Made by a program: the position numbers and the translations under genes
Shown here: one piece after another, positions 1 to 8,170 of the stretch
How the letters are laid out: the number at the start of each line of letters is the position of its first letter
Numbering within the stretch: the first letter of the stretch is position 1
Notes under the pieces: generated by a model
Database searches by the model: none
Told to the model about the DNA's origin: nothing
What the model saw: the letters and a program-made list of their open reading frames with translations, nothing else
Assembly (NCBI GenBank): GCA_039621445.1
Contig: CP154955.1
Span: forward strand, 32,032,605 to 32,096,604
Direction of reading: 5' to 3'
Length of the DNA stretch: 64,000 nucleotides
Source of the DNA: Euglena gracilis
Lineage: Eukaryota > Euglenida > Euglenophyceae > Euglenales

Positions 1-561
1 GAATTCAAAAAATTCTTCCAGGCCTTTTTCAGGTTTTTTTTAAGTTTTTTGAAGGCTTTTTTCAAGGCATTTTGGCCAATTCTTAAAAGGTTTTTTGAGA
101 TTTTTGAGGCGCTTTAAAATTATTGCCCCCCCCCAATAGGATTCTAATTTCAACCAAAGAAATACCCCCCCCCCAATTTCAGGCTGCCGACCTCCATTTT
201 CGCACAAAAATATGTGGTTGAAAATCAGAATTCGGGGTAATAAATGACTTACGGCGAAGAAACAAACGGGGGGTATTATTTGGGGGAGTTTACCAAGTGG
301 TATCTGCAGTTCAGCGATTTTTTATCTGCAAATGTAAAGCAAATGTAAATGTGAGAACACAACATTTTGTTTGCAAGTGTTCATCCAGTGTTCACTTCTT
401 TGAAGAGTTTCAAGCACAACATTTTATGTCCAAGGAAATTAAAAAAACATTTTTTTCTCTCATCCAAATCCCTCACCCCCTAAAAAACCAGCTCCATCCT
501 TTTTCGGCCAACCCATCAAACTGCAAACATAAGCCCCAGTTGTGTTTTGCTGGGTGGGTAG
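1..561. other. AT-rich non-coding DNA with poly-C/poly-G blocks
   Basis: I see no supportable gene. Short cores containing an ATTATT or AATA step sit between runs of 6-10 C or G at about 125-180 and 268-285. This is the first example of a G/C-run-bracketed repeat style that recurs through the window. The 92-codon ORF at 297-575 has no recognisable motif and I do not count it as a gene. Confidence 0.5.
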
Positions 562-708
562 TGGGCCGACCCTAGGGTCGGCCCAATACGACCCCAGGGT
601 CGCTAGGGTCGCTAAGGTCGCTAAGGTCCAGTGGGCCGACCCTAGGGTCGCCCATCCTAGGGTCGTGGGCCGACCCCAGGGCCGACCCTAGGGTCGGCCC
701 ACCCCACG
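562..708. repeat. Palindromic GGGCCGACCC / GGGTCGGCCC cluster
   Basis: About ten copies of a self-complementary core, GACCCTAGGGTC with flanking GGGCC/GGCCC, lie within 150 bp. They are separated by degenerate CGCTAAGGT pieces. Each unit can fold on itself and can also pair with its neighbours. No coding content is seen. Confidence 0.75.
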
Positions 709-723
709 ACCTCGCCCCCCTAT

Positions 724-775
724 CAAAAAAAAATTCGATTTTTTTGATGAAAAAAATTCGATTTTTTTTGATGTT
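724..775. repeat. Short tandem A/T repeat with ATTCGA core
   Basis: Two to three head-to-tail copies of AAAAAATTCGATTTTTTTGA. Each unit is itself nearly palindromic. Confidence 0.6.
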
Positions 776-831
776 TTAGGCCTTTAAATCAGGGGGGGGA
801 ATAATTGATATCGGAGGCCTTCGGAAAAATT

Positions 832-1288
832 GCGGAAAAATTGCGGAAAAATTGCGGAAATTGCGGAAAAATTGCGGGAAAATTGATATCGGGTATACAC
901 ATTTCTGCTTGGGGGGACTTAGAAAATTTTCAATTGTGAGGTTCAGAACACCGCAACACCCACGTCGATGCAGGCGAGCACAAATCAAAACGCTTGATGT
1001 TCTTTGCACAGGTGGGACGCACCCAATCCTGTGACCAGTGGTGCACCTGTGAGAAAAATTGGTAAACTGGGGGGGGAACAACAAAACACAATAGCACACC
1101 TGTTGATCCATTCGAAGAATGGCTTGAACTCATTGCATCTTCCATCTTCGGTGGTGGAGAAAAAATTCTTCAAAAAAATGGTGAAAAATTGCGGAAAAAT
1201 TGCGGAAATTGCGGAAAAATTGCGGAAAATTGCGGAAAATTGCGGAAATTGCGGAAAATTGCGGAAATTGCGGAAAAATTGCGGATAT
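832..1288. repeat. Two (A)TTGCGGAAA arrays around a 300-bp spacer
   Basis: Arrays of an 8-11 bp unit based on ATTGCGGAAA run from 832-883 (five to six units) and 1188-1288 (about ten units). They bracket a unique segment with no convincing gene. Each array is next to a run of G or C (793-800 and 1295-1302), so the whole block looks like one repeat element with similar ends. Confidence 0.7.
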
Positions 1289-1359
1289 CAATTTCCCCCC
1301 CCCTGTTTAAATACAAAGAAAACAAAACCAAGAAACATTAATATTGATTACTGATGCTA

Positions 1360-1575
1360 CCCCAAAATCACTACGTGACATAAGGGATTTTGTGATTTTG
1401 GGGCCCTCGAACAGTTGAGCAACAAAAGGGATTTGCCCCCCAAAACGATTTGGAAACACAACGGACTTGCCCCCCAAAACGACTTGGAGACACAAGGGAT
1501 TTTGTTATTTTTGGGCCCTCGATCAATTGAACAACACAAGGGATTTACCCCCCAAAACGACTTGGAACCAAGGTT
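1360..1575. repeat. Imperfect tandem repeat with CCCCCCAAAACGA core
   Basis: Four degenerate units carry the core CCCCCCAAAACGACTTGGA followed by ACACAAGGGAT. Two longer units include TTTTGGGGCCCTCGA and CAATTGA. The ORFs here are by-products of the repeat. Confidence 0.65.
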
Positions 1576-1599
1576 CCCATTTTTTTTGTTTTGAAACCG

Positions 1600-1670
1600 T
1601 GTATTGGGGCTCTGGCTTCACGCCCGAACCGGCATCCAGAACGCCGGTTCGGGCGGGAAGACGACGTCCT
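1600..1670. repeat. Inverted GAACCGGC / GCCGGTTCGGGC repeat unit
   Basis: CGCCCGAACCGGC and its reverse complement flank a short loop, preceded by GTATTGGGGCTCTGGCTT. The same module recurs at about 4893-4945, 14636-14692, 18262-18300 and 18955-19075, in both orientations. Confidence 0.7.
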
Positions 1671-1689
1671 GGGGACCCAAAATAAAAAG

Positions 1690-2215
1690 TGCCAAAAAGT
1701 GTCCAAAATGGTTTTTAGACATGTGGCAATCATGTCAATCATATCTGAGCAGTTTTTGGGAGGTATTTGGCCAGAAATTGGGGTATTTTGTGCAACAATT
1801 TCCATTTGGTCATTTTTGGGGAGTTTCTGAAATAGAATACCAATCTGCGAGCCAAGTCCTTGAAGGTCACTGGTCTGGCCAAAATTCTGGACACCCACTT
1901 TCCGAGGCCGCGAAAATATTCCAAAGAAATGGGGTTTGGCGGCAGGCTCCAGGTGGAAACATTCCGCACAGAACGGAACAAAAAATTTGGTGCACCTTCC
2001 GGCAGAGGAACACTGCGCTCTTTCAAAAGGGCCACCTGTCTGTCAATGGCCTGAATGGGGCACGTACGCGGGTCATCGCCGGACGTGATCAACAATGAGA
2101 AAAGTTTGTGATCCACGTGATTCAGGTCGCCTGGCAAGTTTTTCATTGTCCCCACGACGATGCTGTACAATTTACGCCCCTCAAAAATTTCAGGCTTAAA
2201 ACTTTCCACCACCAA
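1690..2215 (-). pseudogene. Possible tyrosine-recombinase fragment
   Basis: The minus-strand ORF reads from about 2215 towards 1739. Its middle part resembles the catalytic half of Crypton/Ngaro-type tyrosine recombinases: a Cys-Pro-Ile segment after an acidic stretch, a Pro-rich linker, a segment like F..LGKWV, then a T-F-K-D-L-A-R-R-L segment where such proteins carry T-x-H-x-x-R. The usual His-x-x-Arg is not intact, so this is either a decayed copy or a chance resemblance. The lower part (1690-1830) is repeated in inverted orientation at about 14450-14610, so it belongs to a dispersed element. The assignment is weak and rests on motif spacing alone. Confidence 0.3.
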
Positions 2216-2282
2216 TTGCCCAAGAACATTTTCCAGGACGCCGTGGCCATGGTTTGGGGCATTGGGACATCATTTTCATTCA

Positions 2283-2350
2283 CTGGTTCCTTACCGCGAA
2301 AAACAGGGCATATTTTGTTAACCCGGAAATATGCCCTGTTTTTAGTGGTA
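2283..2350. repeat. AAAAACAGGGCATATTTT inverted pair
   Basis: The unit CGAAAAACAGGGCATATTTT and its reverse complement face each other across GTTAACCCGG, which can form a hairpin with about 20-bp arms. The same unit recurs at 2838-2935, 3336-3375, 13925-14042 and 15020-15195. Confidence 0.8.
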
Positions 2351-2408
2351 AGGTGAATGCTTTATTTATTTATACTCATTGCGTTCTTCCTCAGTCTGTT
2401 TTTGAAAA

Positions 2409-2759
2409 ATGGCAAAGAAAGCTGCCAACACCATGGACCGAATGTTGCCACAACCCCCAAAAGTTCCTGAATTTTTGGCCACAATTAAGCAGGGTTGGGA
2501 AAAAAGAAAGAACCCTGCTGTTGACCCCTTGCACGGTAACCTTCTGGCGGAGGCTACCAAAAAGAAAGCATCCGGTTCAGAAGGGACAGAGCAATCCGCA
2601 TTGGCACACCTCCTTGAATTCGAGGACGTCTGCAATGCGCTTTGCGCTGTCTATGACGAACTAGATGCTTTCCTTTGTGCTTGGGCAGCTTGGGAGCTTG
2701 ATCCTGCATTGTTCTTTGATGGGCAAGCAAATTCCTCAATAATTATGTTTTCAGGGTGA
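2409..2759 (+). CDS. Unknown small protein, family A copy 1
   Basis: A 116-codon ORF starts MAKKAANTMDRMLPQPPKV. It shares order and spacing with the minus-strand ORF at 4122-4580. Common elements are a Met-Pro-x-Pro-Pro start region, a FL.TI or FLTVL segment, then L.FEDVCN/YIDVCN, then a helix like ELDAFLCAWAAW, ending D.ALFF or DARELF. Two independent copies with conserved amino acids suggest real coding sequence. The role is unknown. An N-terminal DNA-binding domain of a recombinase is possible from its neighbour at 1.7-2.2 kb, but that is a guess. The start of this ORF is repeated in inverted orientation at 14697-14775. Confidence 0.45.
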   Translation: MAKKAANTMDRMLPQPPKVPEFLATIKQGWEKRKNPAVDPLHGNLLAEATKKKASGSEGTEQSALAHLLEFEDVCNALCAVYDELDAFLCAWAAWELDPALFFDGQANSSIIMFSG

Positions 2760-2814
2760 TGGAGAATAATTCTGTTCTTTGTTTGAAAGGTCTTAAATTT
2801 TGGGAGAAAACCCT

Positions 2815-2960
2815 GAACACGGCAATGTGCCCTGTTTTTTGTGTTCACCTTACCACGAAAAACAGGGCATATTGCCGGGTTAAGAAAATATGCCCTGTTT
2901 TCCGTGTTCATAGCCACGAAATACAGGGCAGGCGCCGGGCCTCTAAACACGGTTACAAGT
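2815..2960. repeat. Hairpin array of the ACAGGGCATATT unit
   Basis: Three to four copies of the unit alternate in orientation and end with a CAGGCGCCGGGCCTCTAAA segment and CACGGTTACA. The same ending follows the unit at 3345-3385 and 15180-15218. Confidence 0.7.
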
Positions 2961-3096
2961 GACCAATTGCCCAATTTTTGAAAAAATCCAGGTAAATTTG
3001 CCTCTCTTTGTAACACTCTTTTTCAATTCTCTTTGTTGTTGAGTCGTATTCCTTTGGATTTTCGCATTGAGGTGACATCGAGGAAAGATGGAGGTT

Positions 3097-3148
3097 GGAA
3101 AACCTCAACCTCAACCTCAACCTCAACCTCAATACCTCAACCTCAATC
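3097..3148 (+). repeat. (CCTCAA)n hexamer array
   Basis: About eight tandem CCTCAA hexamers. The reverse-complement array (TTGAGG)n lies at 3608-3690, so the two could pair across a 460-bp loop. Confidence 0.85.
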
Positions 3149-3329
3149 CAGCCTTGGTTGGCAAACAACGTTTTGCAGGCGGACGAGTTGCTCACTGTTT
3201 TGCAGGCCGCAGAAGGGAACACTCCATTTTTTGCCCAAAGGAGGAACCCACTTTTGTTGGGGTACACCACCGGCTATCGAGGGGAGGTTCTTCGGAAAAT
3301 CAACAAAAAAGTGCCCGAAACCATGGCGT

Positions 3330-3445
3330 GAAGCATACCCACGAAATACAGGGCAGGCGCCGGGCCTCTCTAAACACGGTTACAGGTTCGGCGCCCTTGA
3401 CCCGTTATACGGCCTGAATACGGGTTATGCCCACAATTTTTATAT
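3330..3445. repeat. GGCGCCGGGCCT module with tail
   Basis: This module is CAGGGCAGGCGCCGGGCCT, CACGGTTACAG, then a segment with GCGCCCTTGACCCGTTATAC and CCTGAATACGGGTTAT. A copy with part of the tail inverted lies at 15168-15272. The two therefore mark related but rearranged elements. Confidence 0.7.
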
Positions 3446-3607
3446 AATTTCAAGTTTTTAATCGGCACCCCACTGTTTTTTCTTGTTTCCACCCACATAT
3501 GTTGTAAATTGTCATAGAAGCTGTCAAAATTGCCTTTGAGGAAGGTTTTAGAAGAGGAGATGGTCCAATCCATGCTTTTTGTGAGTTCATTTTTTTGAAT
3601 TTTGGAC

Positions 3608-3690
3608 ATTGAGGTAACATTGAGGTTGAGGTTGAGGTCGTTGACATTGAGGTTGAACTTTTTTTGAAATCCTCAACCTCAATCCCGCCC
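3608..3690 (-). repeat. (TTGAGG)n array, inverted partner of 3097-3148
   Basis: TTGAGG/TTGACATTGAGG hexamers and dodecamers, ending in CCTCAACCTCAAT at 3676. It therefore contains both orientations. Confidence 0.75.
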
Positions 3691-3837
3691 TGTGCCAACC
3701 CACCCTTGGCCTCCTGTGCTTTTTTGGCCCTTTCATGCGCAACGAGGGGCCGCATTTAAGCATTGAATTGCGGGAACTGGCTTACAGATGACGGGAGCCA
3801 ATGCCTTGTAAATGTTGCTCACAGCATTTACATACCG

Positions 3838-3965
3838 TGCCCCCCCCCCCGAGCTATTCCCGTCCCCGGGACCCTTTACGGCCCAATGGGAACAGTACGG
3901 GGGGGGGAACCGCTCGGGGGGGGGGGGACCTAGGTCCCCCCCCCCCCGAGCTATTCCCATACCCG
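3838..3965. repeat. Poly-C/G-bracketed GAGCTATTCCC repeats
   Basis: Cores of GAGCTATTCCCGT or its complement sit between runs of 8-10 C or G, facing each other around GGGACC. Further copies are at 4132-4200. Both blocks fold as hairpins. Confidence 0.75.
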
Positions 3966-4131
3966 ACCCTTGGGCAACCCAAAAGGGGTCATTTTGGCAA
4001 CTTTTTTGGATGTTCGCAAAAAATGGTCAATTTTGTGCACATTTGCCAAAAGGTGATTTTTGAAAATGGTCCAAAACGTCGATATTTGACCACTTTCTTA
4101 GGAAGTTCTTTATAAAAAGTGCTATGACAGT
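3966..4131. other. Non-coding spacer between the two GAGCTATTCCC blocks
   Basis: AT-rich sequence with no gene seen. It is bracketed by inverted copies of the repeat, so 3838-4200 may be a single mobile unit of about 360 bp. Confidence 0.4.
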
Positions 4132-4580
4132 GAGCTATTCCCGTACCCCCAATGGGAATAGCTCGGGGGGGGGGGAATAGCTCGGGGGGGGGGGGCACGG
4201 TATGTCCGAAAACTGGACACTGGCATGGATCGAAGGCGGCCATCTTTTCCAGCCTTCTCCTGCCTTGTTTTGACCCAGGCATCGGCTTCCTGCTGCGTTT
4301 TAAAAAGTTCGCGAGCATCAATGCACCATCTGGCCCATCCCACCAAAACTTCGTCCAAAGAGGCAAAAACAACGCCATGCCGGTTGCAAACATCAATGTA
4401 CTCCAAAAAACATTTCAACGCAGCATGGTTCTTGGGGCCTAGGTCTTCATTTTCACCACCGGTGGGGAGGGAGCCCAAAAGGGCATCCACTACTGTGGCT
4501 CCTAGGGACCCAGCACCACGTAAAACAGTCAAAAAATCATCTGCGTTAGGGGGGCGAGGCATCTGAGCTTCCATCATGTT
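4122..4580 (-). CDS. Unknown small protein, family A copy 2
   Basis: The minus-strand ORF starts near 4580 (MMEAQMPRPPNADDFLTVL). It resembles the ORF at 2409-2759 in its Pro-Pro start, FLTVL, a Gly-rich linker, CFLEYIDVCNRHGVVFASLD and a VGWARWCIDARELF helix. The last 30 codons run into the GAGCTATTCCC repeat and are probably not native. Function is unknown. Conservation between two diverged copies is the main argument for coding. ORF context does not reveal a partner. Confidence 0.45.
   Translation of the reverse strand, partial: NMMEAQMPRPPNADDFLTVLRGAGSLGATVVDALLGSLPTGGENEDLGPKNHAALKCFLEYIDVCNRHGVVFASLDEVLVGWARWCIDARELFKTQQEADAWVKTRQEKAGKDGRLRSMPVSSFRTYRAPPPRAIPPPPSYSHWGYGNSSLS
4132..4200. 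repeat. Second poly-C/G-bracketed GAGCTATTCCC block
   Basis: Three core copies in alternating orientation separated by G runs. They overlap the 3' end of the minus-strand ORF at 4122-4580. Confidence 0.7.
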
Positions 4581-4654
4581 GGCAAAACACTTCATTGGAC
4601 TGTGAGGGAAAAAGATTGGAGGGTAAAAAAAAAATAAAAAAAATTCGGATTCCA

Positions 4655-4783
4655 ATCACTAGTGAACATGTGCGCACTAGTGATATGTTCACTAGTGCAC
4701 ACTTGGGACTAGTGATCAAAAGTGGCCATTCACTAGTGCGCTATAGCGCACTAGTGAATGCCCAAAGTTCACTAGTGAATGCT
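4655..4783. repeat. Cluster of seven ACTAGTG palindromes
   Basis: CACTAGTG or ACTAGTG occurs seven times in 130 bp, several times inside larger palindromes such as TTCACTAGTGAA and GCGCTATAGCGC. Spacing is irregular (14-38 bp), unlike a simple tandem array. Confidence 0.8.
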
Positions 4784-4892
4784 AAAAACGAGATTTTTGG
4801 CCGATAAGGATCTCGTTAGGAACCTGTGGGGAAGCCCGTGAATTTGGGTAACTTTTTTAAGCCAAAATCGTGATTGAACCCCGATTTTTCTT

Positions 4893-4950
4893 ATAGAAAC
4901 CGTGGATTAGGGGCTCTGGCTTCACGCCCGAACCGGCGTTCAAGGAATCA
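4893..4950. repeat. GCCCGAACCGGC module
   Basis: GAAACCGTGGATTAGGGGCT then CTGGCTTCACGCCCGAACCG, as at 1600-1640. Confidence 0.6.
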
Positions 4951-5069
4951 CGGCCAATTTCGCCCGTAATACCCATTTTTTTGAACCTTTTTGAGCATTT
5001 CTGAACTTCTTTGGGCGAATGGCGATGTCGATTGGCCGATTGAAGTTTTCATAAATGTGATGCCATGTT

Positions 5070-5135
5070 ACCCATCAATTGAAAGCTCTTCTCAAGGGCT
5101 TTTGACAGATGGCCACAGGATTCAGCAATACCACC
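5070..5135. repeat. AAGCTCTTCTCAAGGGCTTT module, copy 1
   Basis: The sequence CAATTGAAAGCTCTTCTCAA followed by GGGCTTTTGACAGATGGCC recurs at 14085-14145. A diverged form (CTTCTCGAGGGCTTTCAGCA) is at 5961-6015 and 14380-14430. The AGCCCTTCTCGAGGGCTTT part is self-complementary. Confidence 0.75.
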
Positions 5136-5360
5136 TCCCCCCCCCCCCCTAATTGACCGTGGGACCTCACGGGACCCCCCTTTTGGTCAATTAGGGGGGG
5201 GGGTTCAATTACCACCCCCCCTTTATTGTTGTGTCCCCCCCCCATTGCCAATGCTGGGCCCGGCATTGTCCCCTTTATTGTTTTGGCCCGGCCAATAAGG
5301 GGTAGGGGCGCCCCTTTATTGTCGGGGGTCCCCGGGTCAATTAGGGGGGGGGGGGGGGGC
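5131..5360. repeat. Poly-C/G-bracketed CCTTTATTG / CAATTAGGG repeats
   Basis: At least six cores, CCCCCTTTATTGT and GTCAATTAGGGGGG, occur in both orientations between runs of 6-18 C or G. A second cluster is at 25252-25426. No gene is present, and the ORFs through it are translations of the repeat. Confidence 0.75.
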
Positions 5361-6060
5361 GCTTTTAGGGGGGCGTGAAAATCAGGGTTGATCCCCCGTT
5401 TCCCTCAGATTGTCGTCTGCAGGGGGGAGGGGGGGGTGGTCGGAATAGCAGGGGCCCCCGGGGTCCGGCCCCCAGATGCCCAATCCCACACCTCAGGTTT
5501 CCGGCGTCCGATCGTTGAACCCCCCCCCCTTTGGGTCCCTCGGCAAAATGGGCCCCCCCCCCCTGGTGGCTAGGTCCTCGTGTGCCCCCCCTGACCCCCT
5601 CTGTGCTGGCCTTGTCGAACCCATTCACAAAATCCCCCCCCCCCCCTGGCTATGCCGTCTCGGGGGACCGCACCATGCCCTCGACCTTTCCTGGGCAGAT
5701 TTGTCCCACCCTCGCCCTCAAACAGGACTGATTTGGACCCCCCAGTTCCACGGCTGGGGACCACGGTGGGGGACTCGACATGGGGACGAAACGGCCGCAT
5801 GCCGACCAAAAAATTCCTTTCACCTGGCTGTCCGACGGTGGAGGGTGTTGTTTCGAAAGGACTTGGCTGAGGGTCCTCGTCAGTGCGAATCCTGCACAGC
5901 CCTGACGCCGATCGCATTCCGATTTTCGCAAATTCCAAAATTCACTGAAGAAGTGCCCCTTGATCGATAGCCCTTCTCGAGGGCTTTCAGCAGATGGCCT
6001 TAGATTTCAGCCGTCGGCCATGTCCCGGCTGGTAAACAGTGGGGAACTCTCAATTTCGGA
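5361..6060. other. C-rich non-coding region upstream of the LINE
   Basis: Many C runs of 7-11 bases and several overlapping ORFs in all frames with no motif I recognise. 5961-6015 holds a copy of the CTTCTCGAGGGCTTTCAGCA module. No gene is supported. Confidence 0.4.
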
Positions 6061-6087
6061 GTGCGCCAAAGTTTTCCACGTTGGAGG

Positions 6088-6203
6088 CGTGCGGACGGAC
6101 GGACGGACGGACGGACGGACGGACGGACGGCTAGAGAAAATTCCTTTCACCTGGACGGACGGCTGGACAGGGTGCATTTTGGCTGGACGGACGGACGGCT
6201 AGG
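6088..6203 (+). repeat. (GGAC)n leader of the LINE
   Basis: Tandem GGAC runs occur at 6091-6130, 6152-6170 and 6184-6200, joined by CTAGAGAAAATTCCTTTCAC. A related leader with the same order (CTGGACGGACAGCTGGG then GGCTAGGTTGGTCT) is at 16240-16385. It is probably the 5' UTR or promoter of the family. Confidence 0.6.
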
Positions 6204-6289
6204 TTGGTCTCAAAAAATCGCGAAAGGTCCAGCGCAGGCGACCACGCCTGGTATTTCCTAATTGTATGTCAGAAACTCAAGAATTTGGC

Positions 6290-8170
6290 GATGGACGATG
6301 GGAAGAAGTACCACGAAGTGAGGAGGCTTTCCACACAAGAAGAGCATTACGCCTCTGATGAAGCCTGGGAAGAGGCACTCCGTCAACGATATGGCGACCG
6401 CTACAAAGACAAGGCCCAGAGACAGGCCATGAGGCAGCAGTCCAGAAAAAGAAGGAAGCTGGACATTGAGCAGAGCTACCAGGAGTACCCTGATCCCTAC
6501 GAGCAGCGGGAGTACCAGCCCCGCAGCAGTGGCGACAGACGGGGACAGCGGGAGTATCAGCCCCGCTGCAGCCCCAAACGTGATGACCCCAGGCAGCAGG
6601 AGTATCAGCCCTGCAGCCCCAGACAGCCCAGGCAGCAGGAGAGACAGCCCCGCAGCACCAGACGGTCCCCCCATGCAGCAGGGCCCAGGCAGCAGGAGAG
6701 ACAGAGACAGCCCTGCAGCCCCAGATGGCGGGAACCCCAGCCCCGCATGGAGCCCAAAGCTGCAGCATCATCATCATCTAACACAGATCGAGTCCTCAAA
6801 CGAGGCATGTGGGACATGGACCTGACTCCGAGGAGCAGGGTGGAGATGGAAAAGAACAGCAGAAGCAAGCTGGACATGGACATGGCGCTGCTACAGCTTC
6901 ATCAACAGCAGCTGCAACAGATGCAGCAGCTGCAACAAATGCTGCACAACCAAACCAGATTCCTGCAGCCCACCCCCCTCGACATGCACCAGGAAGCCCA
7001 GCCACCTCCTCCATATTCCCCACCCCGAGCATCGACAAGATCGACCTCAACCACATCATCGTCACCCTCTTCTTCATCATCACCCTCCTCAGCATCATCA
7101 TCATCATGCAGCCAGGTGAAACGACCCACAGCCAGGAGAAGGTGCCCACATCGACATCATCATCGACATCACCGACATCGCCCCTCTAAAAAATACACGA
7201 AACACCACCACTCTCCACATTGCTGTCGCTATCCCATTGCGCATGAATCCACCCCCCCCTCCCATCTGAGTTGGAATCCCCACAGGTCTTGGGGGAGACA
7301 CCCCCAGAAACTGGAAAACATCCCGACAAGGGAGTTGATGACCCAGATGGCCCAATCATGTTTGAAACAGAAAAGCATCCGGGAAAAATCTGGGACCACC
7401 CCCCCCTCCCAAATGGGTCGGGATTGGAACAGCCCAAGGCGAATACAACTGAAGTGGGGGAACCGGGGAGCCCTTTCAGATTGGCAGCTGCTGGAGAGGA
7501 GACCCCCAGCTCGGTCGGCGGGGTGGCTGGGCCAAGGCTCAGCCCCACCCGTCGCCAGCACGGAGGAGACCCCCAAGCCGGCCCAACCCCCCAAAGGGGA
7601 ACGGAGGACCCCACAGCAGATGGAAGCGAGGCTGGGGGCCCCTGGTCCCCTCTGCCTGCCCCCCTGCTTGACCTGGCCCATGAAAGTGGCCCCGGCTGGA
7701 ACAACTCGGCCCCTTTCCGCATCTTCGCAGCACCCCCCCCTCGGCCTCCCTATGCTTGGGATGGTACTCAGTGGGAGTACGGCGCCACGTTCCTTGGTGG
7801 CTGGGTGGAACAGCCGCCCGGGTTGTGGCAGGAAACGGTGCCGGCCCCTCCCCCAAGCCCGGAGGAAGGCCCACCTGACCCCCCGAGCGCAGAAGACCGC
7901 CCCTGCGGACGGACCCCCCGGGAGGAACTCCGGGCCAAATTTTTGGCTCGGAGGGAGAGCAGGCGGCAGGCAGGGGGGGAGACCTGGACCGAAAAGGTGG
8001 CCCGCACCTTACGGCTCCTCATAGAGCGGTGGGAATTCCACGGCCGGGAGCTGGACTTCGTGCGCCGTCACCGCTTGTGGGGCGCCCCCCTGGAGAGCGC
8101 AAGGGCGCCAGCCCTGCACCGCCTCCCTCGCCTTGCCCGCGCCGCATCCCGACCAGGGGGGGGGCCATCC
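6290..8170 (+). CDS. LINE ORF1: basic, Gln/Pro-rich, frame-broken
   Basis: Reading starts best at the ATG near 6291 (MDDGKKYHEVRRL). The first 100 residues are charged and helical (EEALRQRYGDRYKDKAQR, then a KRRKLD nuclear-type cluster). Next come repeated YQPR/QEYQP units, Gln-rich helices (LQQMQQLQQM), Ser/His-rich stretches and Pro-rich linkers. Such low-complexity basic ORF1 proteins bind element RNA in other LINEs. The frame used up to about 7200 gives way to another frame that carries convincing protein (TEKVARTLRLLIERWEFHGR near 8000). A third frame then leads into the 2A region. Both switches are close to C or G runs (7251-7258 and 8156-8163), so they may be real mutations or homopolymer sequencing errors. 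Confidence 0.6.

Noticed and set aside
3838-5360. CRISPR-like array from repeated cores with spacers
   Set aside because: Orientation alternates, spacing is irregular, the spacers are homopolymers, there are no cas genes and the genome is eukaryotic.
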